Below, piece after piece: positions 1 to 5,444 of a stretch of 5,828 nt of DNA (the first letter of the stretch is position 1; every line of letters begins with the position of its first letter). Position numbers and translations under genes: made by a program. The DNA is from Candidatus Uhrbacteria bacterium. GTDB lineage: Bacteria; Patescibacteriota; Patescibacteriia; JACQSD01. A model generated the notes under the pieces. That model ran no database searches and was not told where the DNA came from. It saw nothing but the letters and a program-made list of their open reading frames with translations. Location of the stretch: the NCBI GenBank assembly GCA_016206165.1, contig JACQSD010000089.1, positions 1 through 5,828 of the forward strand, written 5' to 3'.

Positions 1-17
1 AAATAATGTTGCCATGA

Positions 18-46
18 TTGACACAAAACAACCTATCTGTTATGAT
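18..46 (+). promoter_or_regulatory. Sigma70-type promoter for the TrmB-family gene
   Basis: A perfect -35 box TTGACA (18-23) lies 17 bp before a near-consensus -10 box TATGAT (41-46). Transcription would begin near position 53, only about 11 bases before the ATG at 64. No Shine-Dalgarno sequence is visible in that short leader, so the gene is probably translated from a nearly leaderless message. The boxes and spacing are seen directly; their use is inferred. Confidence 0.8.
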
Positions 47-63
47 GCAGATGCATTACTTCT

Positions 64-837
64 ATGGCACTCCCATCACAAAACACCCCAGGCCTCACGG
101 AGAATGAGTTGCGTGTTTATCAGGCACTCCTTGACCTTGGCACAGCGCGCGTAAGCACCATCAGCAAGCGTGCAAACCTCAATCGCACCACAAGCTACGA
201 TATTTTGAATCGCCTCATGCTCCATGGGCTTGTCGCTCCCGCATCGGGCGTTGGTAGTCGGAAGCAATATACCGCTGAACATCCAGTGCAACTCACGCAT
301 CACCTCAATCGCCAACAGCGCACAATCGAACTATTACGAGAAAAAATACCGGAACTCGCACTGCTTTATAAAACAATTAAAAAACCATCCATCAAATTTT
401 TTGAGGGCACAGAAGGACTGAAACAAATTTTTCTGGAGTCACTGACCTCAAAAACCGAAATTCTCGCCATCCTTGATGTAGAGGCCTGGGACGTCCCTGA
501 TCTCACCGCGTGGGGAAAAAATTATAATCACATGCGTGCACAGCAAAAACTTCACGAGCGTATTCTCGCGTTGGAAACTCCGAAAACCGTACAATGGCTT
601 ACCCATTATCCAACAACACTCAAATACACGAAATATAAATTCATTCCACAAGGTACGTTCCCATTCTTTAATGCCGAGGTCAATATCTACGAGAATAAGG
701 TTCTCATCGCGCTCCCGCAAAAACCAAATCGCATGGGCATCCTTATCCAAAGTGAGGAGCTCGCAACGATCTTTCGAACCATGTTCGAACTTGTCTGGCG
801 CTCGCTGCCAGAAATAAAAAAACAAAACAAAAAATAA
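64..837 (+). CDS. TrmB-family HTH transcriptional regulator
   Basis: This 257-aa protein is probably a DNA-binding regulator of the TrmB family. Residues 11-75 form a winged-helix domain: the segment around 30-57 (VSTISKRANLNRTTSYDILN) is a helix-turn-helix, and the basic stretch near 61-74 is the wing. Residues 76-105 look like an amphipathic dimerisation helix. The remainder, starting at KFFEGTEGLKQIF (111-123), is the sensor or effector part seen in shorter TrmB-like proteins. I see no obvious sugar-binding signature, so the ligand is unknown. The ATG at 64 is the first possible start and lies about 11 bases after the predicted transcription start. The C-terminus is Lys-rich. The gene converges on trxB with a 58-bp gap and no clear terminator. 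Its target genes cannot be told from this window. It could also be a general HTH protein of the same fold. Confidence 0.85.
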   Translation: MALPSQNTPGLTENELRVYQALLDLGTARVSTISKRANLNRTTSYDILNRLMLHGLVAPASGVGSRKQYTAEHPVQLTHHLNRQQRTIELLREKIPELALLYKTIKKPSIKFFEGTEGLKQIFLESLTSKTEILAILDVEAWDVPDLTAWGKNYNHMRAQQKLHERILALETPKTVQWLTHYPTTLKYTKYKFIPQGTFPFFNAEVNIYENKVLIALPQKPNRMGILIQSEELATIFRTMFELVWRSLPEIKKQNKK

Positions 838-853
838 CACCCTCTCAGGTATT

Positions 854-898
854 ATTCAATTTCTTAATTTCCTAGTTTCTCAATTTCTATAATTCCTA
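854..898. repeat. Degenerate pyrimidine-rich intergenic repeat
   Basis: The gap between the convergent TrmB-type gene and trxB is filled with imperfect copies of a TTTCTNAATT-like unit (for example CAATTTCTTAATTTCC and CTCAATTTCTATAATTCC on the + strand). No G+C-rich hairpin is present, so no intrinsic terminator can be named for either gene. A related purine-rich motif (minus strand GAGAAACTAGG here, GAGGAACTAGG there) recurs behind trxA at 1886-1920. The function is unknown; it may be decayed slippage-derived sequence. Confidence 0.5.
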
Positions 899-1852
899 TT
901 TCTTTTTGATGTCCCAGTCTGGAGCAAGAAGGCGACCAGTGGTTTTTGTGAGGTATTGATAACAGCGGAGTGCCGCGCTTACCCCTTCGCCGCTTGCCGT
1001 TGCAATTTGTTTGAATGATCCACTCACCACATCCCCTGCGGCAAAAAGGCCCGGGGTTTTTGTTTCACTCAACTTGTTTGCGTGAATATGCCCAATGGCA
1101 TCATAATCCACCAAATCACCAAGCCATCGGGCTTTCACCACATGGCCAATCGCAACAAAGACTCCATCACATTCAATTTTACGCTGCTCGTTCGTAGTCA
1201 CATGGTTCACACGAACACCTCGCACCCGATCATCACCGACAACCTCTGTGACGACTGATTCAAAAACAAGTTCCACGTTCTTCAGTTTGCGTACGCGTGC
1301 TTCCAAAATTTCGTCACCGCGAAATTCGTTGCGTCGATGAATGAGATAGACCTTCGCTGCTAGCCGCCCAAGATACTCTGTTGCATCGAGCGCAGAATTT
1401 CCACCGCCCACGACCGCAACATTCTTTCCTTTATAGAGTGGCGCGTCGCACGTTGCGCAATACGACACGCCTCGCCCGACAAACTTCGCCTCCCCCAGCA
1501 CATCCAAATTCTTCGGTGACATTCCAAAAGCAAGTATCACGGACCGAGTCACGTACTCTTTCCCCGTCGCCGTCATAAGAAGAAATAATTCACCATCTTT
1601 TTTGATTCCCACCACCTCATCAATATCAAACTCGCACCCAAATTTCTCTGCTTGCTCTTTAAATTTCATCATCAATGCCGTTCCATCAGCAAAATCAACG
1701 CCGGGGTAATTCTCGATTTCTGTGGTGAGTGCAGTTTGCCCGCCGATGTCTTTTGAAAGAATGAGCGTCTTCAACAGCCGCCGAGATGTATAAATTCCCG
1801 AGGAAAATCCTGCTGCCCCTCCGCCGATAATAATGACATCGTATTGTGTCAT
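896..1852 (-). CDS. trxB: Thioredoxin reductase (NADPH)
   Basis: TrxB is a cytoplasmic FAD enzyme that uses NADPH to reduce the disulfide of thioredoxin. The 318-aa length matches the bacterial low-molecular-weight family. Visible motifs in order are the N-terminal FAD-binding glycine loop GGGAAG (10-15), the redox-active CATC (132-135), the NADPH-binding loop GGGNSA (149-154), HRRNEFR (172-178), which fits recognition of the NADPH phosphate, and the C-terminal FAD motif AAGDV (271-275). I chose the ATG at 1852 because it begins directly with MTQYDVIIIGGG, the usual start of the family. The frame stays open to a TTG at 1885, but those codons form a hairpin instead. The gene lies 68 bp behind trxA on the same strand with no obvious promoter of its own, so co-transcription with trxA is likely. 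No key residue is missing. Confidence 0.95.
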   Translation of the reverse strand: MTQYDVIIIGGGAAGFSSGIYTSRRLLKTLILSKDIGGQTALTTEIENYPGVDFADGTALMMKFKEQAEKFGCEFDIDEVVGIKKDGELFLLMTATGKEYVTRSVILAFGMSPKNLDVLGEAKFVGRGVSYCATCDAPLYKGKNVAVVGGGNSALDATEYLGRLAAKVYLIHRRNEFRGDEILEARVRKLKNVELVFESVVTEVVGDDRVRGVRVNHVTTNEQRKIECDGVFVAIGHVVKARWLGDLVDYDAIGHIHANKLSETKTPGLFAAGDVVSGSFKQIATASGEGVSAALRCYQYLTKTTGRLLAPDWDIKKK

Positions 1853-1863
1853 AGAGACGAAAC

Positions 1864-1883
1864 GAGCTCCGCTGAAGGAGCTC
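1864..1883 (-). promoter_or_regulatory. Hairpin in the trxA-trxB gap
   Basis: A perfect 7-bp inverted repeat (minus strand GAGCTCC and GGAGCTC around a 6-base loop) lies 11 bases before the trxB ATG. The 3' arm holds the only SD-like GGAG near the start, about 14 bases from the ATG, which would be hidden when the stem forms. It is followed by GTTTCGTCTCT, too weak a T-run for a confident terminator. It may attenuate trxB relative to trxA or serve as an RNA processing or stability stem. Confidence 0.45.
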
Positions 1884-1885
1884 AA

Positions 1886-1920
1886 ACCTAGAAACCTAGT
1901 TCCTCTAAATTCCTAAATAC
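1886..1920. repeat. Degenerate A/T-rich repeat behind trxA
   Basis: The sequence just after the trxA stop contains short imperfect repeats (CCTAGAAACCTAG on the + strand, then CCTCTAAATTCCTAAATACC). It shares the minus-strand motif GARRAACTAGG with the stretch behind trxB at 854-898. The same low-complexity style at both 3' ends suggests a common origin. No coding potential or terminator is seen. Confidence 0.4.
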
Positions 1921-2241
1921 CTATAGATGTTTCTCAATTCCCTTTTTCAAATCCGCTTTTGACAGCACACCAACCCATTGATCAACGACTTTCCCACCCT
2001 TGAATAGTAAGAGCGTCGGGATACTCATCACACTATAACGACTCGCGATGTCCCCATGGTCATCGACATTAAGCTTCCCGACACTCACTTTCCCTTTATA
2101 CTCCACCGCAATCTCGGCAATCACAGGGCCCATCATTTTGCACGGCCCGCACCATGGCGCCCAAAAATCAACAAGCACTGGCATCTTCGATTCGAGTGCC
2201 TCTTTTTGGAATGTTGTTGATGTGAGTGTAATTTCGCTCAT
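1921..2241 (-). CDS. trxA: Thioredoxin
   Basis: This is a classical 106-aa thioredoxin, a cytoplasmic dithiol protein that reduces disulfides in target proteins and is recharged by TrxB. The active site WCGPC is at residues 30-34, preceded by VDFWAP. The conserved cis-proline follows in SIPT (Pro75), and GGKVV (82-86) precedes the last strand and helix, as expected for a complete fold. The ATG at 2241 gives the usual N-terminus length. A longer reading to 2352 would run into the end of the DoxX-fusion gene and is rejected. There is no Shine-Dalgarno site: a promoter ends about 10 bases upstream, so the message is nearly leaderless. trxB follows on the same strand, giving a compact trxA-trxB pair. 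Nothing is missing or truncated. Confidence 0.95.
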   Translation of the reverse strand: MSEITLTSTTFQKEALESKMPVLVDFWAPWCGPCKMMGPVIAEIAVEYKGKVSVGKLNVDDHGDIASRYSVMSIPTLLLFKGGKVVDQWVGVLSKADLKKGIEKHL

Positions 2242-2251
2242 AGAGTGTAAA

Positions 2252-2279
2252 AGTATAGCACGCAAAATAATGAATGCAA
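2252..2279 (-). promoter_or_regulatory. Promoter of trxA (extended -10)
   Basis: On the minus strand a -10 box TATACT (2257-2252), preceded by TGC to make an extended -10, stands 16 bp from a weak -35 TTGCAT (2279-2274). Transcription would begin around 2245, within a few bases of the trxA ATG at 2241. The whole promoter fits in the 46-bp gap behind the DoxX-fusion gene. The same TGCTATACT string occurs before that gene too. Confidence 0.7.
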
Positions 2280-2287
2280 GACATCCT

Positions 2288-3754
2288 CTATTTATACGCT
2301 GCGGCAAGATCCGTGAACGCGGCATCAAGTCCATCCGTATCGCCCCCTTCAATCTCCGCCTTTTGCTTTTTTACATCGCTGACAAACTGTTTCCATGCTT
2401 TTCGAACAGCAAGAACAAGTTGACGTTTTTGTTTTACATTTTTTGACGCGTTATATTTTTGTTTTGTCTGCTCAACTGTAAACACAAACTTGGCAATACG
2501 GTTTTTTGGTAAGGCTATTTCCTCTGCACGCTCAGAGAGATCGTACATACGAAATTTTACCATAAGATCCGCAATTGTCTTTACGTGTTGCTGAGACCGG
2601 CAACAATATCTATCGACTCTCGGTTCACATGCCGCCGCACATTGAGGCAGGTAGGAAAGTAGCGGATCCTTATAGAGCACGTTCTCTGCACACTGTGTAC
2701 GCCCCGGCCCAACCGGCTTCGCCCAGCATGGTTGAAATGCTTTATATCGAACAACACATGTTTTCTGTTGCTTTTTTTGATCCTTTGTTTTTGTTGGAAG
2801 CGCCCTGCATTCTTCAGGCAAATACTGTCGTTTCAACTCCTCCGCGAGCTCTTCGCGTGTCAATTGCAGCCGACAGAGAATCCGATCTTTCATCTTTTGA
2901 AGATTCAGACACCATACGCGTTTTTTCTGCAGCACTTGATTAACGACTGGCCTTTCTTGTTGCACTTCGACAACTGGCGGCGTGCATGCCTGCGTCTCGT
3001 TTGGCGCAACACTCTCAACTGCTGGACAGTCGTTCGTTAATGTATAGAGCCCGTGCTGCACACTATCTGCACCACACGTGCTCCAACCTGTCCTTGTCCA
3101 TACATCTTTGCTGCATGGAACCGTACACCCTTGAACACCAGCTGGCTTCGCCGTCTCCATGCTCACACAATCATTGGTGAGTGTACATGTCCGTTCCTGT
3201 GTTCCACGTTCACATACGCTCCAGTCTCCACACGTCCACGTATCCTCCGTGCACGACGGTTGCACTGGCGGAGGAGGCACTGATCCACCTCCGCCTCCTC
3301 CAGCAGCTTGAAGTGTGAGTGGGATAACAAACAAAAGTGCAATAACAAAAAAACGGCTCAAGAGATACTGATGCCCTTTCACCCACTGATCAAAAGAAAT
3401 AAATCCGGCACCAAGCAGAAGTAAAACGACATTCGCAGTAAAGAGGAGCGTCACAAACTGTGCGCCAAGCGCGAATCCCTCACGGAGTTCCACACCGAAC
3501 AAGGCAACAAGCATGTCGATGGCGAGGAGGAATGCACTCGCCCGCGTGAGCAAACCTGCGACAAGAAGTATGCCGCCGAGAAATTCAACAACACCAACAA
3601 ATGTGACCATTGCCGCGCCACCAGGAATCCCGTGGCTCGCAAAAAACTGCACAAATGGCTCCGGCGTTGCCAACTTCGGATATCCGTGGAGAATAAAAAC
3701 AGTTCCGACGACAAGACGGAGTAATAATATGCTCAGAGAAAATCGTAAAGACAT
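2288..3754 (-). CDS. DoxX-family membrane protein fused to a Cys-rich thrombospondin-like exterior domain
   Basis: The first 125 of 488 residues are a DoxX-type membrane domain with four predicted helices (about 6-24, 46-69, 72-90, 94-118) and the characteristic early HGYPKL (23-28). A fifth hydrophobic stretch (131-151), shaped like a signal peptide, then leads into a Gly-run and Pro-run linker (152-163). If DoxX has both ends inside, the fifth helix places the rest outside the cell. That part has two thrombospondin type 1-like repeats (about 168-210 and 214-257; WTCGDWSVC and the weaker WTRTGWSTC, each followed by TLTNDC), a second Cys-rich region (282-385) and a Lys-rich helical tail (390-488). 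All 20 cysteines lie beyond residue 167. DoxX-family proteins are linked to membrane redox reactions, and trxA and trxB follow directly, but substrate and activity are unknown. The ATG at 3754 follows a promoter by about 24 bases with no SD. The join could be a true fusion or two former genes merged. Confidence 0.85.
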   Translation of the reverse strand: MSLRFSLSILLLRLVVGTVFILHGYPKLATPEPFVQFFASHGIPGGAAMVTFVGVVEFLGGILLVAGLLTRASAFLLAIDMLVALFGVELREGFALGAQFVTLLFTANVVLLLLGAGFISFDQWVKGHQYLLSRFFVIALLFVIPLTLQAAGGGGGGSVPPPPVQPSCTEDTWTCGDWSVCERGTQERTCTLTNDCVSMETAKPAGVQGCTVPCSKDVWTRTGWSTCGADSVQHGLYTLTNDCPAVESVAPNETQACTPPVVEVQQERPVVNQVLQKKRVWCLNLQKMKDRILCRLQLTREELAEELKRQYLPEECRALPTKTKDQKKQQKTCVVRYKAFQPCWAKPVGPGRTQCAENVLYKDPLLSYLPQCAAACEPRVDRYCCRSQQHVKTIADLMVKFRMYDLSERAEEIALPKNRIAKFVFTVEQTKQKYNASKNVKQKRQLVLAVRKAWKQFVSDVKKQKAEIEGGDTDGLDAAFTDLAAAYK

Positions 3755-3777
3755 ACATGATAATGAAGGATATGTTC

Positions 3778-3786
3778 AGTATAGCA
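3778..3786 (-). promoter_or_regulatory. Extended -10 promoter of the DoxX-fusion gene
   Basis: TGCTATACT on the minus strand is identical to the trxA -10 region. The start point would be near 3771, giving a leader of about 17 bases without a Shine-Dalgarno site. The -35 region is T-rich and has no good match, as is common with extended -10 promoters. It lies between the terminator at 3821-3852 and the gene, which supports independent transcription. Confidence 0.6.
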
Positions 3787-3820
3787 AAACCATACAAAAA
3801 AGTCTCTTGATGCCCCAAAC

Positions 3821-3852
3821 AAAAACGATCCGCCATGGGCAGACCGTTTTTT
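3821..3852. terminator. Two-way intrinsic terminator
   Basis: The arms CGATCCGCC (3826-3834) and GGCAGACCG (3838-3846) form a 9-bp stem around a 3-base loop when read on either strand, allowing two G-U pairs on the minus RNA. The stem is flanked by an A-run (3821-3825) and T6 (3847-3852), so both strands show the stem plus U-tract of a Rho-independent terminator. On the minus strand it closes the cluster that starts near 5739, just ahead of the DoxX-fusion promoter. No + strand gene ending here was found. Confidence 0.85.
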
Positions 3853-3860
3853 CTATTCTC

Positions 3861-3928
3861 CTCTTCTCTTATCCAGATGTATATCGGGACGAGAGAAGAG
3901 TGGACGAGAGTTCCATCCACTCTCGTCC
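3861..3928 (-). repeat. Two-hairpin element, copy A
   Basis: Read on the minus strand, hairpin 1 (3928-3902) has the arms GGACGAGAGT and ACTCTCGTCC with loop GGATGGA. Hairpin 2 (3900-3861) has the outer arms CTCTTCTCT and AGAGAAGAG and an inner stem TCCCGAT/ATCTGGA with one mismatch and loop ATAC. It begins four bases behind the stop of the 260-aa gene and is followed by the terminator at 3821-3852. Copy A also has an extra upstream match on the + strand (CGGGACGAGAG at 3885-3895) that can form an 11-bp alternative pairing with CTCTCGTCCCG at 3920-3930, excluding both hairpins. Closely related to copies B and C. Function unknown. Confidence 0.75.
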
Positions 3929-3932
3929 CGAA

Positions 3933-4715
3933 TTACGAACCGGGACCTTCTGGCTCGGGCGCATCTTTGGCGCCCTCGACAACTTCACGGCAGTGGGTGC
4001 ATACTTTCATATGCGCTTCCAATGCCGCTCTCGCCGCCGCGTCCGTGGTACCGCCAATGTAATCGGCGAGCACCCATTCCGGAAACCGTACCGCATCCGT
4101 GCATCCGTACGTGAAGTCCTCGATAGTCCTCTCCCCGCGCGCAAATGCGGGAAGATCAAAGAACCACCATTGGTTCACTTCGGTCGCGGTGCCGGCGAGA
4201 AATTCCGACAGCATTGCCTCGAAATCTTCCGCCCACGGCGCGAACCGATCCATACACGCTTGCATGATACTGTCCGCTCGCGCGAGGTTGGTCGACACGG
4301 AAAGCAAGCGCCGCCGGAACGGATCAGTCGCGGGCGATTCCGTCGAAGGAGGAATGTGCTTCCACAACTCCCGCTCGGCGCAATCCAACCCATCGCGGTC
4401 GATGAGCAGATCGAACTCGCTTTCGCCCGCAGCATGAAGCGCGTCCTTATCTTCGGTCAAGAACCGGAAAACATATCCGCAGAAATCCGCTTCAAGGTAC
4501 TGAAGGGCGACTTCCTGCACCTTCGGGTCGTCGAGAATCGCCGCGAGCTCTCCGCTGGGTTCAAGACCAAACCGACGGCCCCAACCCATGTTCCGATACA
4601 GCCAATACGCGGCCTCCTCGGGCCGGAACTCGTCCGTTGTCACTTCGCCGGCCGCGACGAGCTGCCAGTTCGTCAGCGCCCACGCGATGCGGGCTTCCGC
4701 ATCTTTCGTATCCAT
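3933..4715 (-). CDS. Hypothetical protein with C-terminal anti-sigma-like zinc finger
   Basis: This 260-aa protein is soluble: I see no signal peptide or membrane helix. The N-terminal 200 residues are acidic, rich in Trp and Ala, probably helical, and not recognised. The C-terminal part (about 200-247) resembles the zinc-binding domain of anti-sigma factors (zf-HC2/ZAS type): an upstream Cys205, then ADYIGG (217-222), an Ala/Glu helix, and HMKVCTHC (235-242), which is the H-x3-C-x2-C signature. In that family the motif binds zinc and often docks on a sigma factor, but no sigma gene is in view, so a role in sigma control is only a possibility. The ATG at 4715 has a clear AAGGAGA Shine-Dalgarno and lies 27 bp behind the 57-aa gene, so the two are probably co-transcribed. 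The gene is visibly GC-richer than the left block. A long + strand frame across it is a shadow. Confidence 0.75.
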   Translation of the reverse strand: MDTKDAEARIAWALTNWQLVAAGEVTTDEFRPEEAAYWLYRNMGWGRRFGLEPSGELAAILDDPKVQEVALQYLEADFCGYVFRFLTEDKDALHAAGESEFDLLIDRDGLDCAERELWKHIPPSTESPATDPFRRRLLSVSTNLARADSIMQACMDRFAPWAEDFEAMLSEFLAGTATEVNQWWFFDLPAFARGERTIEDFTYGCTDAVRFPEWVLADYIGGTTDAAARAALEAHMKVCTHCREVVEGAKDAPEPEGPGS

Positions 4716-4742
4716 GACACTTCTCCTTGTGGTTGAGGGGAG

Positions 4743-4916
4743 CTATACGCAGCCGCAGTTCCAGCACGGAACATCGGGATCCGGAGCGCCTTTCCGCTCC
4801 GCACCGCAGCACGGCATGTGAAACGGACAGTAATCGTGCACGGTGTTCTCATCTTCCGAACGAGCGACACACCCACACGAGTACGTCCGCTGCTCGGTCT
4901 TTCTTGGCTCGGTCAT
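4743..4916 (-). CDS. Small Cys-rich (probable zinc-binding) protein
   Basis: This 57-aa protein holds eight cysteines and two histidines: YSCGC (12-16), DYCPFHMPCC (28-37) and PCWNCGC (50-56). The spacing (CxC, then CxxH, then CxxCxC) suggests one or two small zinc sites. CGC followed by a CPxH motif is a pattern seen in small uncharacterised bacterial and phage proteins. The ATG at 4916 has a strong GGAGGT Shine-Dalgarno six bases away, which decides the start over the longer open frame to 4973. That longer frame would also run through the leader hairpins. The neighbour downstream (260 aa) also has a zinc-finger motif, and copy C of the two-hairpin element forms its leader. No function can be given; a metal-binding regulator or adaptor is one possibility. 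Confidence 0.7.
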   Translation of the reverse strand: MTEPRKTEQRTYSCGCVARSEDENTVHDYCPFHMPCCGAERKGAPDPDVPCWNCGCV

Positions 4917-4954
4917 CACAGACCTCCATCTGTTGTTGTTTGAAAGAACGTTTC

Positions 4955-5034
4955 GCTCTTTTCTCACTACCATGAAGCATGAGCATGGGAATGAAGAAAG
5001 AACGGACGAGAATTTTCAGCTGCAACTCTCGTCC
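4955..5034 (-). repeat. Two-hairpin element, copy C
   Basis: This is the most diverged copy and lies in the leader of the 57-aa gene. On the minus strand hairpin 1 (5034-5004) has the arms GGACGAGAGTT and AATTCTCGTCC (11 bp, one G-U pair) with a longer loop than copies A and B. Hairpin 2 (5003-4955) has the arms GTTCTTTCTTC and GAGAAAAGAGC (10 of 11 paired, two G-U) and an inner stem CCATG/CATGG. Stem sequences differ from copies A and B, but the pairing is kept, which argues for selection on structure. It ends about 38 bases before the ATG at 4916. Confidence 0.65.
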
Positions 5035-5048
5035 TCGACTTGGGTTTT

Positions 5049-5117
5049 TTAGGAGGTTCTCCCCATCCGAACTGATATAACGCACCAGTACGGATAAGCC
5101 CTCCATGAAATGCCCAT
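5049..5117 (-). CDS. Possible 22-aa small ORF
   Basis: An ATG at 5117 opens a 22-codon frame (starting MGISWRAYPYW, ending in TAA). It has a good Shine-Dalgarno (AAGGAGA, nine bases from the ATG) and lies 31 bp behind the 86-aa gene. The upstream context CAACCACAACCAACAAGGAGA closely matches the one before the 260-aa gene (CAACCACAAGGAGA), which argues that something here is translated. The body overlaps a stem-loop (5052-5104), so it could be a leader peptide or a chance reading of a structured RNA. No family is recognised. Confidence 0.35.
   Translation of the reverse strand: MGISWRAYPYWCVISVRMGRTS
5052..5104 (-). promoter_or_regulatory. Stem-loop in the gap before copy C
   Basis: On the + strand ATCCGAACTG (5065-5074) pairs with CAGTACGGAT (5086-5095) at 9 of 10 positions. 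An outer stem GGAGG (5052-5056) with CCTCC (5100-5104) closes it. On the minus RNA the outer 5' arm is itself a GGAGG, which the stem would mask. A T6 run on the + strand (5045-5050) lies just outside, but its placement is not that of a terminator for minus-strand genes. The function is unknown. Confidence 0.45.
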
Positions 5118-5148
5118 CGGAAATATCTCCTTGTTGGTTGTGGTTGAG

Positions 5149-5409
5149 TTAGAGCCCGCGCTCACGCTTTGCGGCGACCCACCCACGAAGAATGCCCGCC
5201 AGAGCATTCTCTTCGTGTGCGTTCATCGCAATGCGGAACAGCGCGCGCCCGACCTGCTCGCATGTCACGTCGTCAGGCCAGCATCCCCACTGGCCTTTCT
5301 CCGCAACACGCTGCAGCACGTCGGCGGCTTCGTGGCGACTCGAGATCACGGGCATCAAGATGCTGCCCAAAATCTCGCAAACGTCTCCGCCATTTTTTGT
5401 TCCTGACAT
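5149..5409 (-). CDS. Hypothetical 86-aa protein
   Basis: I do not recognise this 86-aa protein. It is probably soluble and mostly helical, with three cysteines (11, 43, 50), a GQWGCWPDDVTC segment (39-50) in the middle and a basic C-terminus. No membrane helix or known motif is seen. The ATG at 5409 is fixed by a strong GGGAGG Shine-Dalgarno six bases upstream. The frame is open to a GTG at 5520, but that extension runs through copy B of the hairpin element and is unlikely. It is probably the first or second gene of the cluster that starts at the promoter 5739-5767 and ends at the terminator 3821-3852. The gene is GC-rich like its downstream neighbours. The Trp-containing and acidic surface gives no hint of function. 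Confidence 0.65.
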   Translation of the reverse strand: MSGTKNGGDVCEILGSILMPVISSRHEAADVLQRVAEKGQWGCWPDDVTCEQVGRALFRIAMNAHEENALAGILRGWVAAKRERGL

Positions 5410-5444
5410 CACGCACCTCCCGAAAGGGTTGATAGGAAAGGATC

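Noticed and set aside
3585..3920. 111-aa minus-strand frame
   Set aside because: It spans hairpin copy A, the terminator and the DoxX promoter, and overlaps the DoxX domain in another frame.
3513..4736. 407-aa + strand open frame
   Set aside because: It runs antisense across the DoxX-fusion start, the terminator, hairpin copy A and the 260-aa gene, has no SD, and reads as Arg/Pro-rich noise typical of GC-rich antisense frames.
4996..5050. + strand intrinsic terminator from hairpin copy C and the T6 run at 5045-5050
   Set aside because: The T-run lies about ten bases beyond the stem, and no + strand gene ends there. The stem's G-U pairs also favour the minus strand.
4849..5106. 85-aa minus-strand frame from an ATG at 5106
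   Set aside because: It reads through copy C and overlaps the better-supported 57-aa gene in another frame, and its ATG is about 20 bases from the nearest SD.
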